Below, in pieces: positions 33,200 through 41,843 of a stretch of 64,000 nucleotides of DNA. Both the position numbers and the translations under genes were made by a program. Origin of the DNA: CBDFNC01 sp965249895 (GTDB taxonomy: Bacteria; Pseudomonadota; Gammaproteobacteria; Enterobacterales; CBDFNC01); the NCBI GenBank assembly GCA_965249895.1, contig CBDFNC010000004.1, positions 744,001 through 808,000 of the forward strand, written 5' to 3'. Position 1 is the first letter of the stretch; every line of letters starts with the position of its first letter. The notes beneath the pieces were generated by a model. That model had not been told where the DNA came from and made no database searches. It saw only the letters and a program-made list of their open reading frames with translations.

Positions 33200-34645
33200 A
33201 TGAAGCTAAGGTCGTTCGTGCTTATTATACCGGTTGTTTTGTCAATATCAGGATGTTTTGACGGCAATTTAGATGGCATAGAACTGCCGTCCAGAGCAAC
33301 TTGTCCCGACAACTTGACCTGTGAACATCTTAAAGTGCCTAAAGATTATACTAATTTGGGTTTAGGTAATGTATATGTTTGGTATGGAGTTCATAAAGCA
33401 TTAACGCCTGATGAACGTATAGGGTCATTATTTTATCATACCGGCGGGCCAGGTGATGCCATTGTGCCAGATTTAGGAAATGATATTGATAGCTTACCTA
33501 TTGAGCTACTTAACAAATTCGATATAGTCGCAGTCGACCCTAGAGGAGCAGGAGGAAGTGCTTTTGCCGCGGAATTAATAAATTGCGCTGTTGAGGAATA
33601 TGAAAATCGGGGGAGTTGCCGAGAAACATTCGAAAAACTATCTTCTTACCTTGGCACCAATTCGGTAGTTAAAGATATGGATAAAGTAAGAGAATCAATT
33701 GGCGATAATGAAATATCATATTTGGGTTACTCATATGGAACTCGTGTTGGAGCATTGTATGCACAGATGTTTCCGAATAATGTTCGTTCCATGGTCTTAG
33801 ATTCACCAATGTCTCCTACTGCAGAGAACTTAATACAACTGCGAATTCCAACTGCTAAGGTTTTGGAGAAGATTAGTGATTTCCGGTTAGGGCATAATGA
33901 ATATAGAAACGAGCGCTACCAACTAATTTCCAATAGTCTTTATAATGAATCAAGTCGTACCTATACGGCAAGTGACGGGATTTTGAGCTTTCGTGAAGGA
34001 GAGAAAGTACTTGCTGGTACGTCAAATTATTTTGTCGAGGATTGGCTGCAACTCAAGCCTGCTTTGATTGAGCTTCTAGATAACGATATAGTCAAACCGT
34101 TAAAAGAAGTATTAGAAGAGAAGGTTAATAGGGCCACTACCGACCCTATAGAGTTAGGTAGTAGAGCGCTTTTTAAAGCTGTTATTTGTACCGATGAAAG
34201 ACAACCTTTAAATGATGAAGAAATAGATAGTTCTGAGCCAATTTTTGCAACGGAAGCTCCTATATTTGGTCGTAAGACTTTCAGAGAATATGCACTTGAA
34301 TGCAAAGGGTGGTCGGCCAAACGAGATCCCGTCGCTTCAATTATTAATGCAAGTTCAACTAATATCCTGGTAATTGGGGGAGAGTTTGACTTTCAGACGC
34401 CTTATGAATGGGCGAATGAAATAGCAAGCATCTATGGTGAGTTTGGATCACTAATTTCAGTTAGCAATATTGTTTCACATGAATTTTCGTTTCAGGATAA
34501 GAGTAAATGCGTTGACCAAAATACCTTGACCTACCTACTCGACCCTAATCATTCAATTGGTAATGTAAGCTGTGAAGACGCGGTTTATACTGCTTTATCA
34601 AACAACTTAAACACATCAGTATCAGAAGCAAAAATCAGGAATTAA
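33200..34645 (+). CDS. Alpha/beta-hydrolase lipoprotein (tripeptidyl-aminopeptidase-like)
   Basis: A 481-residue predicted lipoprotein: signal peptide ending in the lipobox LSISGC (Cys about residue 18). The catalytic domain shows FYHTGGPGDAIVPD (oxyanion region), VAVDPRGAGGS, the nucleophile elbow LGYSYGTRVGALYAQMFP, LDSPMSP, and near the C-terminus VIGGEFDFQTPYEWA (acid) and SHEFSF (likely His), as in proline iminopeptidase/TAP-like enzymes. The ATG at 33200 has AGAGGG 8 bases upstream; an in-frame start at 33038 belongs to the chemoreceptor relic. It is AT-richer than the neighbours and stands alone among decayed genes, so it was probably acquired. Confidence 0.8.
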   Translation: MKLRSFVLIIPVVLSISGCFDGNLDGIELPSRATCPDNLTCEHLKVPKDYTNLGLGNVYVWYGVHKALTPDERIGSLFYHTGGPGDAIVPDLGNDIDSLPIELLNKFDIVAVDPRGAGGSAFAAELINCAVEEYENRGSCRETFEKLSSYLGTNSVVKDMDKVRESIGDNEISYLGYSYGTRVGALYAQMFPNNVRSMVLDSPMSPTAENLIQLRIPTAKVLEKISDFRLGHNEYRNERYQLISNSLYNESSRTYTASDGILSFREGEKVLAGTSNYFVEDWLQLKPALIELLDNDIVKPLKEVLEEKVNRATTDPIELGSRALFKAVICTDERQPLNDEEIDSSEPIFATEAPIFGRKTFREYALECKGWSAKRDPVASIINASSTNILVIGGEFDFQTPYEWANEIASIYGEFGSLISVSNIVSHEFSFQDKSKCVDQNTLTYLLDPNHSIGNVSCEDAVYTALSNNLNTSVSEAKIRN

Positions 34646-35421
34646 GAGCATCGTGAATAGCTGGAATAGCTGGACATCCACCTTTTTCTGGCCACTATTT
34701 AAACCAAAAAGTGGCCACCATGCCATTTTTTAAGATGCAACGGCAATAACTTTTACGGCCTCAGGGAAAATAGCGAAAAATCGTCAATCCCAATGCATTT
34801 ATCTGCAGTTAACGCGTAACTGGGCTAGCTTAATGAATGATTAGCTTGTTGGGTTGTTTCGGTGTTTTCTTGCGCTACCCAGATTGGTAAAGTCGATTAC
34901 ATGCCGAATGGCCTTTTATCCAGTGATGTCCAACCTGTGAGGTAAGGGTATTCCTTAAAGTCAAAGGGAATTTCTCTATCCGTGTCATTCTTTGAGCGGG
35001 TAAAAGGCAACAAAAAATGGCTTCTTTCTGCTCCTTGGTCCAGGCACTGCTTTTCACTCGCCGCCTTCCAGTGGCCAATTCATTCATGGATTGAGGTACA
35101 TTCCTCTTCTGCCACGGAATCACACAAGCCTGTCCTGATTGGGATCCACATAAACCATACAGGCCAATAACGCCGTCTCGTCCATCAGCGCCTGGCTTCT
35201 AAATCTGCCTTCCCAAAACCACCCTTTGCACTTCTCCCCCCAAATGTTACCCAGGCTACAGCACGCCAACGCCTTATCTGTTACATTACCTGGCTGAAAT
35301 CAAACAAATTATTTGCCCAGGGAAAAAGTAGCTTGGCACTTATCTCAACCAGGTTGCATCAGGTTATTGGCAATCGCCTGATCGCTGCGAGATGCCTGAT
35401 TCACACATGCTGGAGTTTACT
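34646..35421. other. Stretch without an intact gene before regB
   Basis: Contains the transposase fragment described at 34860-35255 and otherwise no open frame with family resemblance. The 160 bp before 35422 presumably carries the regB promoter. Confidence 0.5.
34860..35255 (-). pseudogene. REP-associated (Y1/IS200-like) transposase C-terminal fragment
   Basis: From about 35250 the minus strand reads EKCKGWFWEGRFRSQALMDE then TALLACMVYVDPN, the hallmark C-terminal half of RAYT transposases (C-x-GRFKSQALLDE-x-ALLACMxYVDLNP). A stop follows, and the family tail REIPFDFKEYPYLTGW resumes in another frame. It is a relic, and not the missing half of the N-terminal piece at 32376-32526, because their order on the strand is reversed. 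Confidence 0.7.
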
Positions 35422-36675
35422 ATGAGGCTAAAAAACAGCCTTAAGTTTGGCTGGGCCGATCAGCTCACCTTACTGCGTCTTAAAGGAATACTGCTTAAAC
35501 TAATTCTCACTTTTATATTTGCCGACATCTTTGGCCTGACTCCCGATAGCCAAATTTTAATCTTCGCGTTGATGTTAGAAGCAGTTTTTCTCGCCTTTTC
35601 AGTTTGGTGGCAAAAACCTATCATGTCTCGGCCCTCAGGACTGTTTGCAACCCTGTTAATCGACACCCTGTTTTGGGTTTGCTGGCTCTATTATTCGGGT
35701 GGTGCAACAAACCCCTTCATGTTTATGTTGCTACTCCCCATCACTATCGCCGCCGTCGCACTGCCAATATGGGCCCCCTGGTCGCTCGCATTAGTAACCT
35801 CTCTTGCATACAGCGCAATGATATTTTCCGCTACGGGAGTCACCACACACCATCACGCCATGGATATGAGTTCACATTATCTGGGCATGTGGTTAAACTT
35901 TGTCATTGCTTCATTAGTAGTGACAACCAGCGTTGCATTTATTGCCAGAAAGGTGAGACGACAAGACGCTGAATTAGCCTATATGCATGAAGCTCAATTA
36001 AGGCAAGAAACCTTACTCTCCCTAGGCATAATCTCAGCTCAGATGGCACATCAATTGGCCACCCCTCTCACTAGCTTAAGACTGCTGGCTGATGAAGCAA
36101 AAGAAGAAATGGCGGCCGGTTCAGCGGTTATCGGTGAAATGGAAGATGCACTCAGCAAGTGTGAAAAAACACTTTATGATCTGCGTCAGGCAACGGAATC
36201 AATCAGGGATAAGAAGAAACTCAACCTGCTTAGCGATGAACTTGTGGGAATGCTAAAACAACAAACAAGTTTGCTAATGCCGGAAGTACAAATCAACTGG
36301 TCAATCGACGACAGCGCCTGTCAACGCACCATCACAACAGACGGTAGTTTTTTACCGTCTATGCTTGCCCTGGTTGAAAATGCAGCAAGATCCAGTTCAG
36401 AACACATTGCTAGCCCCCAAGTAGACATCAGCATGACCCTAAGCCAGGGATCCGCCAAATTGCTGTTTTCCGTAAGAGACTATGGCTCAGGCATACCCGA
36501 GCGACTTATTCACCAACTCGGACACAAGATAGTAGATAACCCCAAAGGCCTGGGAGTCGCTCTTATGCTTAGTCACGCGAGCTTTGAACGCCTTGGCGGG
36601 CAATTGATGCTAACCAATCATGCAGACGGCGGTGCAAACGCAGAAGTTTCCTTACCTCTGACGGAGGCCAATTGA
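35422..36675 (+). CDS. regB: RegB/PrrB-type redox sensor histidine kinase
   Basis: A 417-residue membrane kinase with about six N-terminal hydrophobic helices and the RegB signature GGATNPF (quinone-site region, about residues 93-99). The H box is AQMAHQLATPLTSLR (His about 210). A cysteine follows in DALSKCEKTLYDL at the place of the redox-active Cys of RegB. The N box LVENAARSS, DYGSGIP and KGLGVALML complete the ATPase domain. The ATG at 35422 has GGAG six bases upstream, preferred over ATGs at 35392 and 35407. It overlaps regA by four bases. Family members respond to respiratory redox state. Confidence 0.85.
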   Translation: MRLKNSLKFGWADQLTLLRLKGILLKLILTFIFADIFGLTPDSQILIFALMLEAVFLAFSVWWQKPIMSRPSGLFATLLIDTLFWVCWLYYSGGATNPFMFMLLLPITIAAVALPIWAPWSLALVTSLAYSAMIFSATGVTTHHHAMDMSSHYLGMWLNFVIASLVVTTSVAFIARKVRRQDAELAYMHEAQLRQETLLSLGIISAQMAHQLATPLTSLRLLADEAKEEMAAGSAVIGEMEDALSKCEKTLYDLRQATESIRDKKKLNLLSDELVGMLKQQTSLLMPEVQINWSIDDSACQRTITTDGSFLPSMLALVENAARSSSEHIASPQVDISMTLSQGSAKLLFSVRDYGSGIPERLIHQLGHKIVDNPKGLGVALMLSHASFERLGGQLMLTNHADGGANAEVSLPLTEAN

Positions 36676-37208
36676 AAAAATTATTGATCATTGAAGACGA
36701 CACCGGCCTGGCGGAGGTATTGGCCAGACGAATGACTCGCCATGGCTTTGAATGCCTGTTCGCCAATAACGCGACACAAGCGCTGCTGCAAGCACGTCAG
36801 CTAAAACCCTCACATATCTTATTGGATATGATGCTTGCACAAGATAATGGCCTTAAATTACTGGAGCCTTTAAGAAAATACCTGCCACAAACAGTGATTG
36901 TACTACTCACAGGTTATGCCAGTATCGCGACAGCGGTGGCCGCTATACGCATGGGGGCGGATAACTACCTGTCAAAACCCGTCGATACCCAAACATTGCT
37001 TAATACGCTGCTTACAAAGCCCTCAGATAACCTCATTGAGCAATTACCCGGCGTGGAGACTTTGAACCCGAAACGACTGGAGTGGGAGCATATACAACAG
37101 GTACTCAACGCCAACAAAGGTAATGTCTCGGCAACTGCCCGTCAACTCGGCATGCACAGGCGCACGCTACAGCGAAAGTTGCTTAAAAAACCGTGCAATA
37201 TCGGTTAA
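36672..37208 (+). CDS. regA: RegA/PrrA-type response regulator
   Basis: A 178-residue two-domain regulator: receiver (LLIIEDDTGLAEVLARRM with the acidic pocket, phospho-Asp in HILLDMMLAQDNGL, LLTGYAS, LSKPVD) and a C-terminal Fis-type helix-turn-helix, WEHIQQVLNANKGNVSATAR and QLGMHRRTLQRKLLKK, nearly the RegA consensus. It starts at TTG 36672 inside the regB stop (TTGA), so the two are translationally coupled. The short linker lacks the long proline run of alphaproteobacterial RegA. A candidate binding site of RegA type lies upstream of the adjacent TonB receptor. Confidence 0.87.
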   Translation: MKKLLIIEDDTGLAEVLARRMTRHGFECLFANNATQALLQARQLKPSHILLDMMLAQDNGLKLLEPLRKYLPQTVIVLLTGYASIATAVAAIRMGADNYLSKPVDTQTLLNTLLTKPSDNLIEQLPGVETLNPKRLEWEHIQQVLNANKGNVSATARQLGMHRRTLQRKLLKKPCNIG

Positions 37209-37263
37209 GGCCAGGGGGTTATCCGCCGTCATGGTCAGTCTATGGCTTGCCCGCTAAGATGAG

Positions 37264-37291
37264 AACGTCTGAGCCCGGTCGCTCAGACGTT
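37264..37291. terminator. Hairpin between regA and the TonB-receptor gene
   Basis: AACGTCTGAGC and GCTCAGACGTT, an 11-bp perfect stem with a 6-base loop, between two convergent genes. It lacks a long T run, so termination is likely but not certain. Confidence 0.6.
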
Positions 37292-37313
37292 GTATCAACA
37301 AGATAGGGTTAAG

Positions 37314-39365
37314 TTAGAATAAGTACTCGCCCGTTAACCACGCATTAACCCCGGCGCCGGGCATTCTCTCCCCTACTGCAATATCTGAGCCCAAAACACG
37401 GTTGTAAGCCGCTAAATGGTCCTTGTAATTGGTGTCGAATACATTGTTAACACCGGCTTTCACGACCCAGCTATCTGCGTTATATCCCATTGAAAGATTA
37501 GCAATGGCATAACCCGCGGAGGCTTGCTCCAATTGAGTGGTAGACACTTTATTTTGCGCTGCTGCAGCAACGCCATCAACCCTGAACATCCACCCGTAAC
37601 TCCGGTAGTTTAAACCCAGGTTAACCTTAGGGGGTGCCATCCGGTATAAGTTGTCGTCAATATCTCTGCGTTCGCCGCGAATGTAACTGGCATTCATATC
37701 CAGATCCCAGTTTTCGTTCAGAAGGTATAACCCGGTTAAGTCCATGCCATATATTTGTGCGTCAACATTGGCAAACTCCAGCGGATTGTTATCTCCCATC
37801 ATTCTGGCAGCCATAATAACGTACCTATCTGTTGTCGGGACACCCTGAATGTAATTATCAATACGCTGCGCAAACAACCTGGGCTGGAGACTGAGTTGTT
37901 GAGTAGTAAAGTCAACCCCCAATTCCACCTGGTAGGCGGTTTCTAACTCCAGATCCATCTTGCCCACATATGTGCGACCGTCTGCCAAGCCGCCGGTAGA
38001 TTGCATGGGGACCCAGAGATAACGTTGTTGATAACTGGCACTGGACTGTTTTCTGGCCAGTCCCACTACCCAGCTAAATTGCTCACTTTGCGAGTAACGA
38101 CCATTGATAACAAGGTCTATCCCCGTTTGCGCCTGACTCCTGTCCGCCGCATTAAATCGGTTCATCAGCATATTAATGGCCGGCATAGCCGCCGCCATTG
38201 AATGCTGAACTTCATCGGCATCGGTACGGTAGTGCTTGACTCTGGCGCCTGATTCCCAGTTCCAATTGGCCCAATCCTGCTTTGTTTGCACAAACGCCGT
38301 ATAAACATCATCCTGGACACCATTAAAGTTATCCACATAAAACATGCTATTGCTTGGGTTGGTAATAGCCGTATTGTGTTCACTCAACTGTATTCCGGTT
38401 CCGAATAGCCAATTGTCTTTCGTAAAGCTGAATTCACCATCGTAACTTTTACTCGTGGCATCGGCATACCTTTGCTTTTTGCCGGCCGCCAAGGGGCGCA
38501 GACTGAAGTTATCCATACCATGTCTGGCATCGCTGTAAGCAAGGTGCCAATTCAGATCCCATAAGTTTACCAGGTGTTGACCTTCTAATTTGAATCTGTC
38601 AGTGCGAATAAAACCGATATCCATCGGCAGTGAGGGTGTACCTGCATCCAGTGTTTCGGTGTGCTGATAACCCAAAGCAACTGACTCATCACCAGCATCG
38701 TCCAGCGCATAGCGATATTGGCCCCCTAACATAGATTTTTCGTACTGGGTTGATGACATTTCCCGGCCATCGCCGGCTTTTATATTGTTTCGCCCCTTCA
38801 ATAGATCGCCATAAACAAGCGCCGCATGTTTATTACCTGCCAGGTTCGCCTTTCCACCAATATGATTACTATTCCCGTTTTGCTGATATTGACCGACCAG
38901 CTTACCGCTGGTTTCATTAAACTTAGCCCGAGACTCAATTACTTTTATACTGCCGCCTAAGGTATCTGTGCCTTCAGATACCGGGCTTATTCCTCTGGAT
39001 AGCTGAACTTGGTCGGTCATTACAAGGCTTGTGTAACTTAAAGGCGTATCCATTGCGTTAGGGCCAGCTCCGGAAAGGGACATTCCGTTAACTTTGGTGT
39101 TCACCCTGTCTCCAGATAATCCGCGATATTGCGCAATGCCAATTAGTGGGCCGTTACTGTTTACCGAGGCACCCGGCAGATGTTCCAAAACGCCGCTCAC
39201 GTCGGTCATCGGTGAAACAGTGTTGGGGTTAATTGCGTTATAACCTTTATGTTGTTTACCAATTACATCCATGGCTTCCACCGGGGATTCGTCAGCCAAA
39301 GCAGAATTGCTATAACACAGCAGGGAAATTGTCGTAATTGTTAAAGTGGAAAGTTGGTTTTTCAT
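37314..39365 (-). CDS. TonB-dependent receptor, possibly copper (OprC/NosA-like)
   Basis: A 683-residue outer-membrane receptor: signal peptide (cleavage after SALA), TonB-box-like EAMDVIGKQHK, plug domain with DVSGVLEHLPGASVN, IAQYRGLSGDRVNTKVNGM and PVSEGTDTLGGSI, then a beta barrel ending AWLTGEYLF with a terminal Phe. The end YNRVLGSDIAVGERMPGAG resembles copper receptors of the OprC/NosA type, and there are methionine-rich stretches (MAAAMPAINMLMNRF, VIMAARMMGDN). It converges with regBA, and a RegA-type palindrome lies 80 bp upstream of the start, so expression may follow respiratory state. The metal specificity is an inference. Confidence 0.8.
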   Translation of the reverse strand: MKNQLSTLTITTISLLCYSNSALADESPVEAMDVIGKQHKGYNAINPNTVSPMTDVSGVLEHLPGASVNSNGPLIGIAQYRGLSGDRVNTKVNGMSLSGAGPNAMDTPLSYTSLVMTDQVQLSRGISPVSEGTDTLGGSIKVIESRAKFNETSGKLVGQYQQNGNSNHIGGKANLAGNKHAALVYGDLLKGRNNIKAGDGREMSSTQYEKSMLGGQYRYALDDAGDESVALGYQHTETLDAGTPSLPMDIGFIRTDRFKLEGQHLVNLWDLNWHLAYSDARHGMDNFSLRPLAAGKKQRYADATSKSYDGEFSFTKDNWLFGTGIQLSEHNTAITNPSNSMFYVDNFNGVQDDVYTAFVQTKQDWANWNWESGARVKHYRTDADEVQHSMAAAMPAINMLMNRFNAADRSQAQTGIDLVINGRYSQSEQFSWVVGLARKQSSASYQQRYLWVPMQSTGGLADGRTYVGKMDLELETAYQVELGVDFTTQQLSLQPRLFAQRIDNYIQGVPTTDRYVIMAARMMGDNNPLEFANVDAQIYGMDLTGLYLLNENWDLDMNASYIRGERRDIDDNLYRMAPPKVNLGLNYRSYGWMFRVDGVAAAAQNKVSTTQLEQASAGYAIANLSMGYNADSWVVKAGVNNVFDTNYKDHLAAYNRVLGSDIAVGERMPGAGVNAWLTGEYLF

Positions 39366-39445
39366 TATTTTTTGTTTTTACATCATTTGGTGTTGCTAAT
39401 TTTGCCAAACAAGATGAATGCCTGACAAAGGGAAACGTGGAAACT

Positions 39446-39460
39446 GCGACAAGATGTCGC
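39446..39460. promoter_or_regulatory. Candidate RegA/PrrA box upstream of the TonB receptor
   Basis: GCGAC-N5-GTCGC, inside a longer perfect palindrome (9-bp arms, 39443-39463). It fits the GCGRC-N5-GTCGC type consensus described for RegA/PrrA/ActR regulators, lies about 80 bp upstream of the receptor gene start, and the regBA genes are adjacent. Confidence 0.6.
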
Positions 39461-39659
39461 AGTCCAAATAATTCCCCCACACAGAGCAAACACAAGTGGC
39501 AGTCATAGCACTAGCATCACCACGTTTGTGAGCAGTATCCTAATAATTTTGGATAGCAATTGCCGCGTTAACTACAGTAACCTCCTCTTCAAATCACCCT
39601 AGCTGAATAGCTGAATATAAATGTATTCAGATATGCTTTTTTTGAGTTTACATCAGGCA

Positions 39660-39995
39660 TCGAGGATCAAGCGTACTTCGAAGGGCTCAGTAATTCAGGC
39701 CGTTTCTACGAGCGCTTCATCGGCGGTAGCGGACGCTCCGTGAGCATTCGTCCAAGTATTTGCTGATAGGAAAAGCGAATCGCATAGAGGGACTGTAAAC
39801 AGGAACTGGTCGATAACTGTCGCTTCACCAATAAAGTCCAAAAAATGCCTTGAGTTTACTGTCCTGGATCTCACTGGGTGAACGGTGGTAATACTTAACA
39901 AACGGGTAAACACTCTGAGTTTGGGATGATTAATGACGAACCTGCATGGCATCAAGCAGGCGTTTTCTATGTACGCTACCTCCAATTAACAACCA
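39660..39995 (-). pseudogene. Tyrosine recombinase (integron-integrase-like) N-terminal fragment
   Basis: In mixed frames on the minus strand: LLDAMQVRH, SSQTQSVYPFVKYYHRSPSE, IQDSKLKAF then LDFIGEATVI and SLQSLYAIRFSYQQILGRML then TERPLPPMKRS. This is the core-binding domain of IntI-like or transposon tyrosine recombinases (x-HYSxKTQxxY...RHPxEM...FLxxLA...). The catalytic domain is missing and the frame is broken. Confidence 0.55.
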
Positions 39996-40432
39996 CCGGC
40001 AAAGCCGGGGGTATGATGAAAGCCTCTGGAAGAGGCTAAAAAACAATAAATAAAACGGACCTTTGCGCTTAGAAGCCGCTGGATTACCAGTCGAGCTGGT
40101 AATGACGGTGATCGCGTTATTACCTGAGAAAAAACGTCATTCCCTCGCACGAGGGAATCCAGTGGCCTTAACCTATCGTACTTGGTCCAACTTATACACC
40201 TGAACGGCAGATCCTAGTCGAATCGCACCGCCAGAGGCGGTGGTTTAACAAGGTTTAATTAATAGGGGTCGTGGCAGCTAAACTTACCTTCCAGCGTCGC
40301 ATTGCATAGATACCTTACATTTTCGAACCTGAAATCCAGACTGGTACAATTTTTTACTTGCATATTATAAGGCCCAAAGGAAGCCGGAAGAAACTTCCTC
40401 GCTCCCTTACCTAATTGGCTATTGCGCGGGAG
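39996..40432. other. Gene-free stretch with REP-like hairpins
   Basis: No gene. Contains the REP-like hairpin ACCGGCAAAGCCGGGGGT at about 39990-40010, a hairpin of GGATTACCAG and CTGGTAAT near 40081-40103, the GTCATTCCCTCGCACGAGGGA repeat at 40136-40156, and CCGCCAGAGGCGGTGG near 40229. Such palindromes are typical companions of REP-associated transposases, two relics of which are in this window. Confidence 0.5.
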
Positions 40433-41287
40433 TTAATTGTTAAACACAGATCTTGATAACCAGCCCAATTCAGTCGTTGCTTTTTCACTGGTAAATGGTT
40501 GTCGCAGACCATAGCCCCCAGCCCAATTACCATAGAGTTCCTGCCACTCTTTAATTGGAACCTTTTTTACCGGCAAGGGAGATAAGCGTTGAGCTAATTC
40601 CGCCACATTTACCGAGCTATCGCCGGCACCGATGTACTCTTCGCCGCGCTTTCCTTTCTCTAATACCAGTCGGTAAAGCTCAGCAAGGTTTTCCCGTTCA
40701 ACCAGCGACCAGCACAACTGCTCAGTAGATGGAATGCAGGGCTGACCGCATCGGTCCAACTCCCAGAGTAAGATAGGTGGGACACATTGTTCATCTTTGC
40801 TCACGACATTGACTGGGCTGACGACCCGTAGATCAATACCCGACCTATTCTGCAAAAATTCAATACTATCCAGCATCCAACGAAATTCGGGTAACGTATC
40901 TTTTGGTGTCTGCTCAGAAATCGCCTTTTCGCTACTGCCGAAATTCCAGCAGCCAGACGTGTAAAGAAAAGTCAGAGGTGATTTACGCTTTTCCGACTTT
41001 TGGGCAATTTTGTTCATTAACTGCTTATCAATCGCCCCCATATCGTCACCAAACCCACAAGCTGTATGGATTAACGCATCAAATTGGTCAAGCGCTTCAA
41101 GCCAACTCAGTGGCTCTTCAATATTGCCCACCACTACCTCTGCGCCCATGGCTCGGGCACGGTTTTCACTTTGCTCGGAACGACATAACACACTCACACT
41201 GTGGCCGTGTGTTATTAACTCAGCAACCACCGCACTACCAATATTACCGGTACCGCCTGTAACCAAAACAGCTTTAGATTGACCCAT
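40433..41287 (-). CDS. NAD(P)-dependent epimerase/dehydratase-like SDR
   Basis: A 284-residue extended short-chain dehydrogenase: Rossmann start VLVTGGTGNIGSAVVAELI (residues 7-25), VVVGNIEE, and a YTSGCW segment in place of the usual catalytic region; the Tyr-x3-Lys pair is not evident, so catalysis may differ. The end is EKATTELGWLSRS, typical of sugar or NmrA-like epimerases. Start ATG 41287 has GGAAG upstream. It follows a truncated flavin-reductase-like ORF by 12 bp and both lie behind a large palindrome at 41451-41500. Substrate unknown. Confidence 0.75.
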   Translation of the reverse strand: MGQSKAVLVTGGTGNIGSAVVAELITHGHSVSVLCRSEQSENRARAMGAEVVVGNIEEPLSWLEALDQFDALIHTACGFGDDMGAIDKQLMNKIAQKSEKRKSPLTFLYTSGCWNFGSSEKAISEQTPKDTLPEFRWMLDSIEFLQNRSGIDLRVVSPVNVVSKDEQCVPPILLWELDRCGQPCIPSTEQLCWSLVERENLAELYRLVLEKGKRGEEYIGAGDSSVNVAELAQRLSPLPVKKVPIKEWQELYGNWAGGYGLRQPFTSEKATTELGWLSRSVFNN

Positions 41288-41299
41288 ATATTAACTTCC

Positions 41300-41446
41300 C
41301 TAAAAAACGACTTGTAGTAAATGTTGTTTGCACAACTCACCGTGACTAATTTTGCTGTAGTTGCTAACGGTTTCCGTTAAATAAACTGCTACTTTTTCAC
41401 TTTGTGAGCTGCCTTGTGGGCTAACACTGATAACAACAAAGTTCAT
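41300..41446 (-). CDS. Short ORF resembling the N-terminus of an NADPH-dependent FMN reductase
   Basis: 48 codons, MNFVVISVSPQGSSQSEKVA at the start, like the phosphate-binding loop of flavodoxin-fold FMN reductases (VVISGSPRxxSQSxKVA). The rest diverges (NYSKISHGELCKQHLL) and ends with TAG. It is either the truncated remnant of such an enzyme or a small leader gene for the SDR 12 bp downstream. The palindrome at 41451-41500 touches its ribosome-binding region. Confidence 0.4.
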   Translation of the reverse strand: MNFVVISVSPQGSSQSEKVAVYLTETVSNYSKISHGELCKQHLLQVVF

Positions 41447-41450
41447 AATA

Positions 41451-41500
41451 TACCTTATACACATTAGTAAATGTTTTAATTTACTAATGTGTATAAGGTA
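41451..41500. promoter_or_regulatory. Large perfect palindrome (candidate operator)
   Basis: Two 22-bp arms, perfectly complementary (left arm starts TACCTTATACACATTAGT), separated by 6 bases, starting 4 bp before the ATG of the short ORF. AT-rich, without a T tract on either side, it looks like an operator or mRNA hairpin masking the ribosome site more than a terminator. TTTAC/GTAAA half-sites recur in the next 100 bp (near 41530-41565). Confidence 0.65.
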
Positions 41501-41843
41501 AGTGTTTTACGAACAAAGATCAATACAATGTAAACAAAATTATTTACTTAAAAATGTAAATGACGAAATTCAGTGGAGTAGGTTAACCAGTGCAAAATTA
41601 ACCATAGAGAATTGACTGGTATGCTGTCACAAATCCTAATTTCTTTTGGCTAAGTGCCAATATAAAAAACGCATAAAGCAACCGTTAACACTGGCATTTC
41701 AACGGATACAGAATTTAGTACTTATATGTGCAGTATGTATCGAAAAAACAACGTGATTATCTATTTCGAACTGTTCCCATCAACGACAAAAAGGTAGACT
41801 GAGCGCTTGCTCTGAATACAGTTGTTTGAATATAGGAAACCGC

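Noticed and set aside
34860..35255. C-terminal half of the REP transposase as the other half of the fragment at 32376-32526
   Set aside because: On the minus strand the C-terminal part precedes the N-terminal part, so they cannot be one gene split by an insertion.
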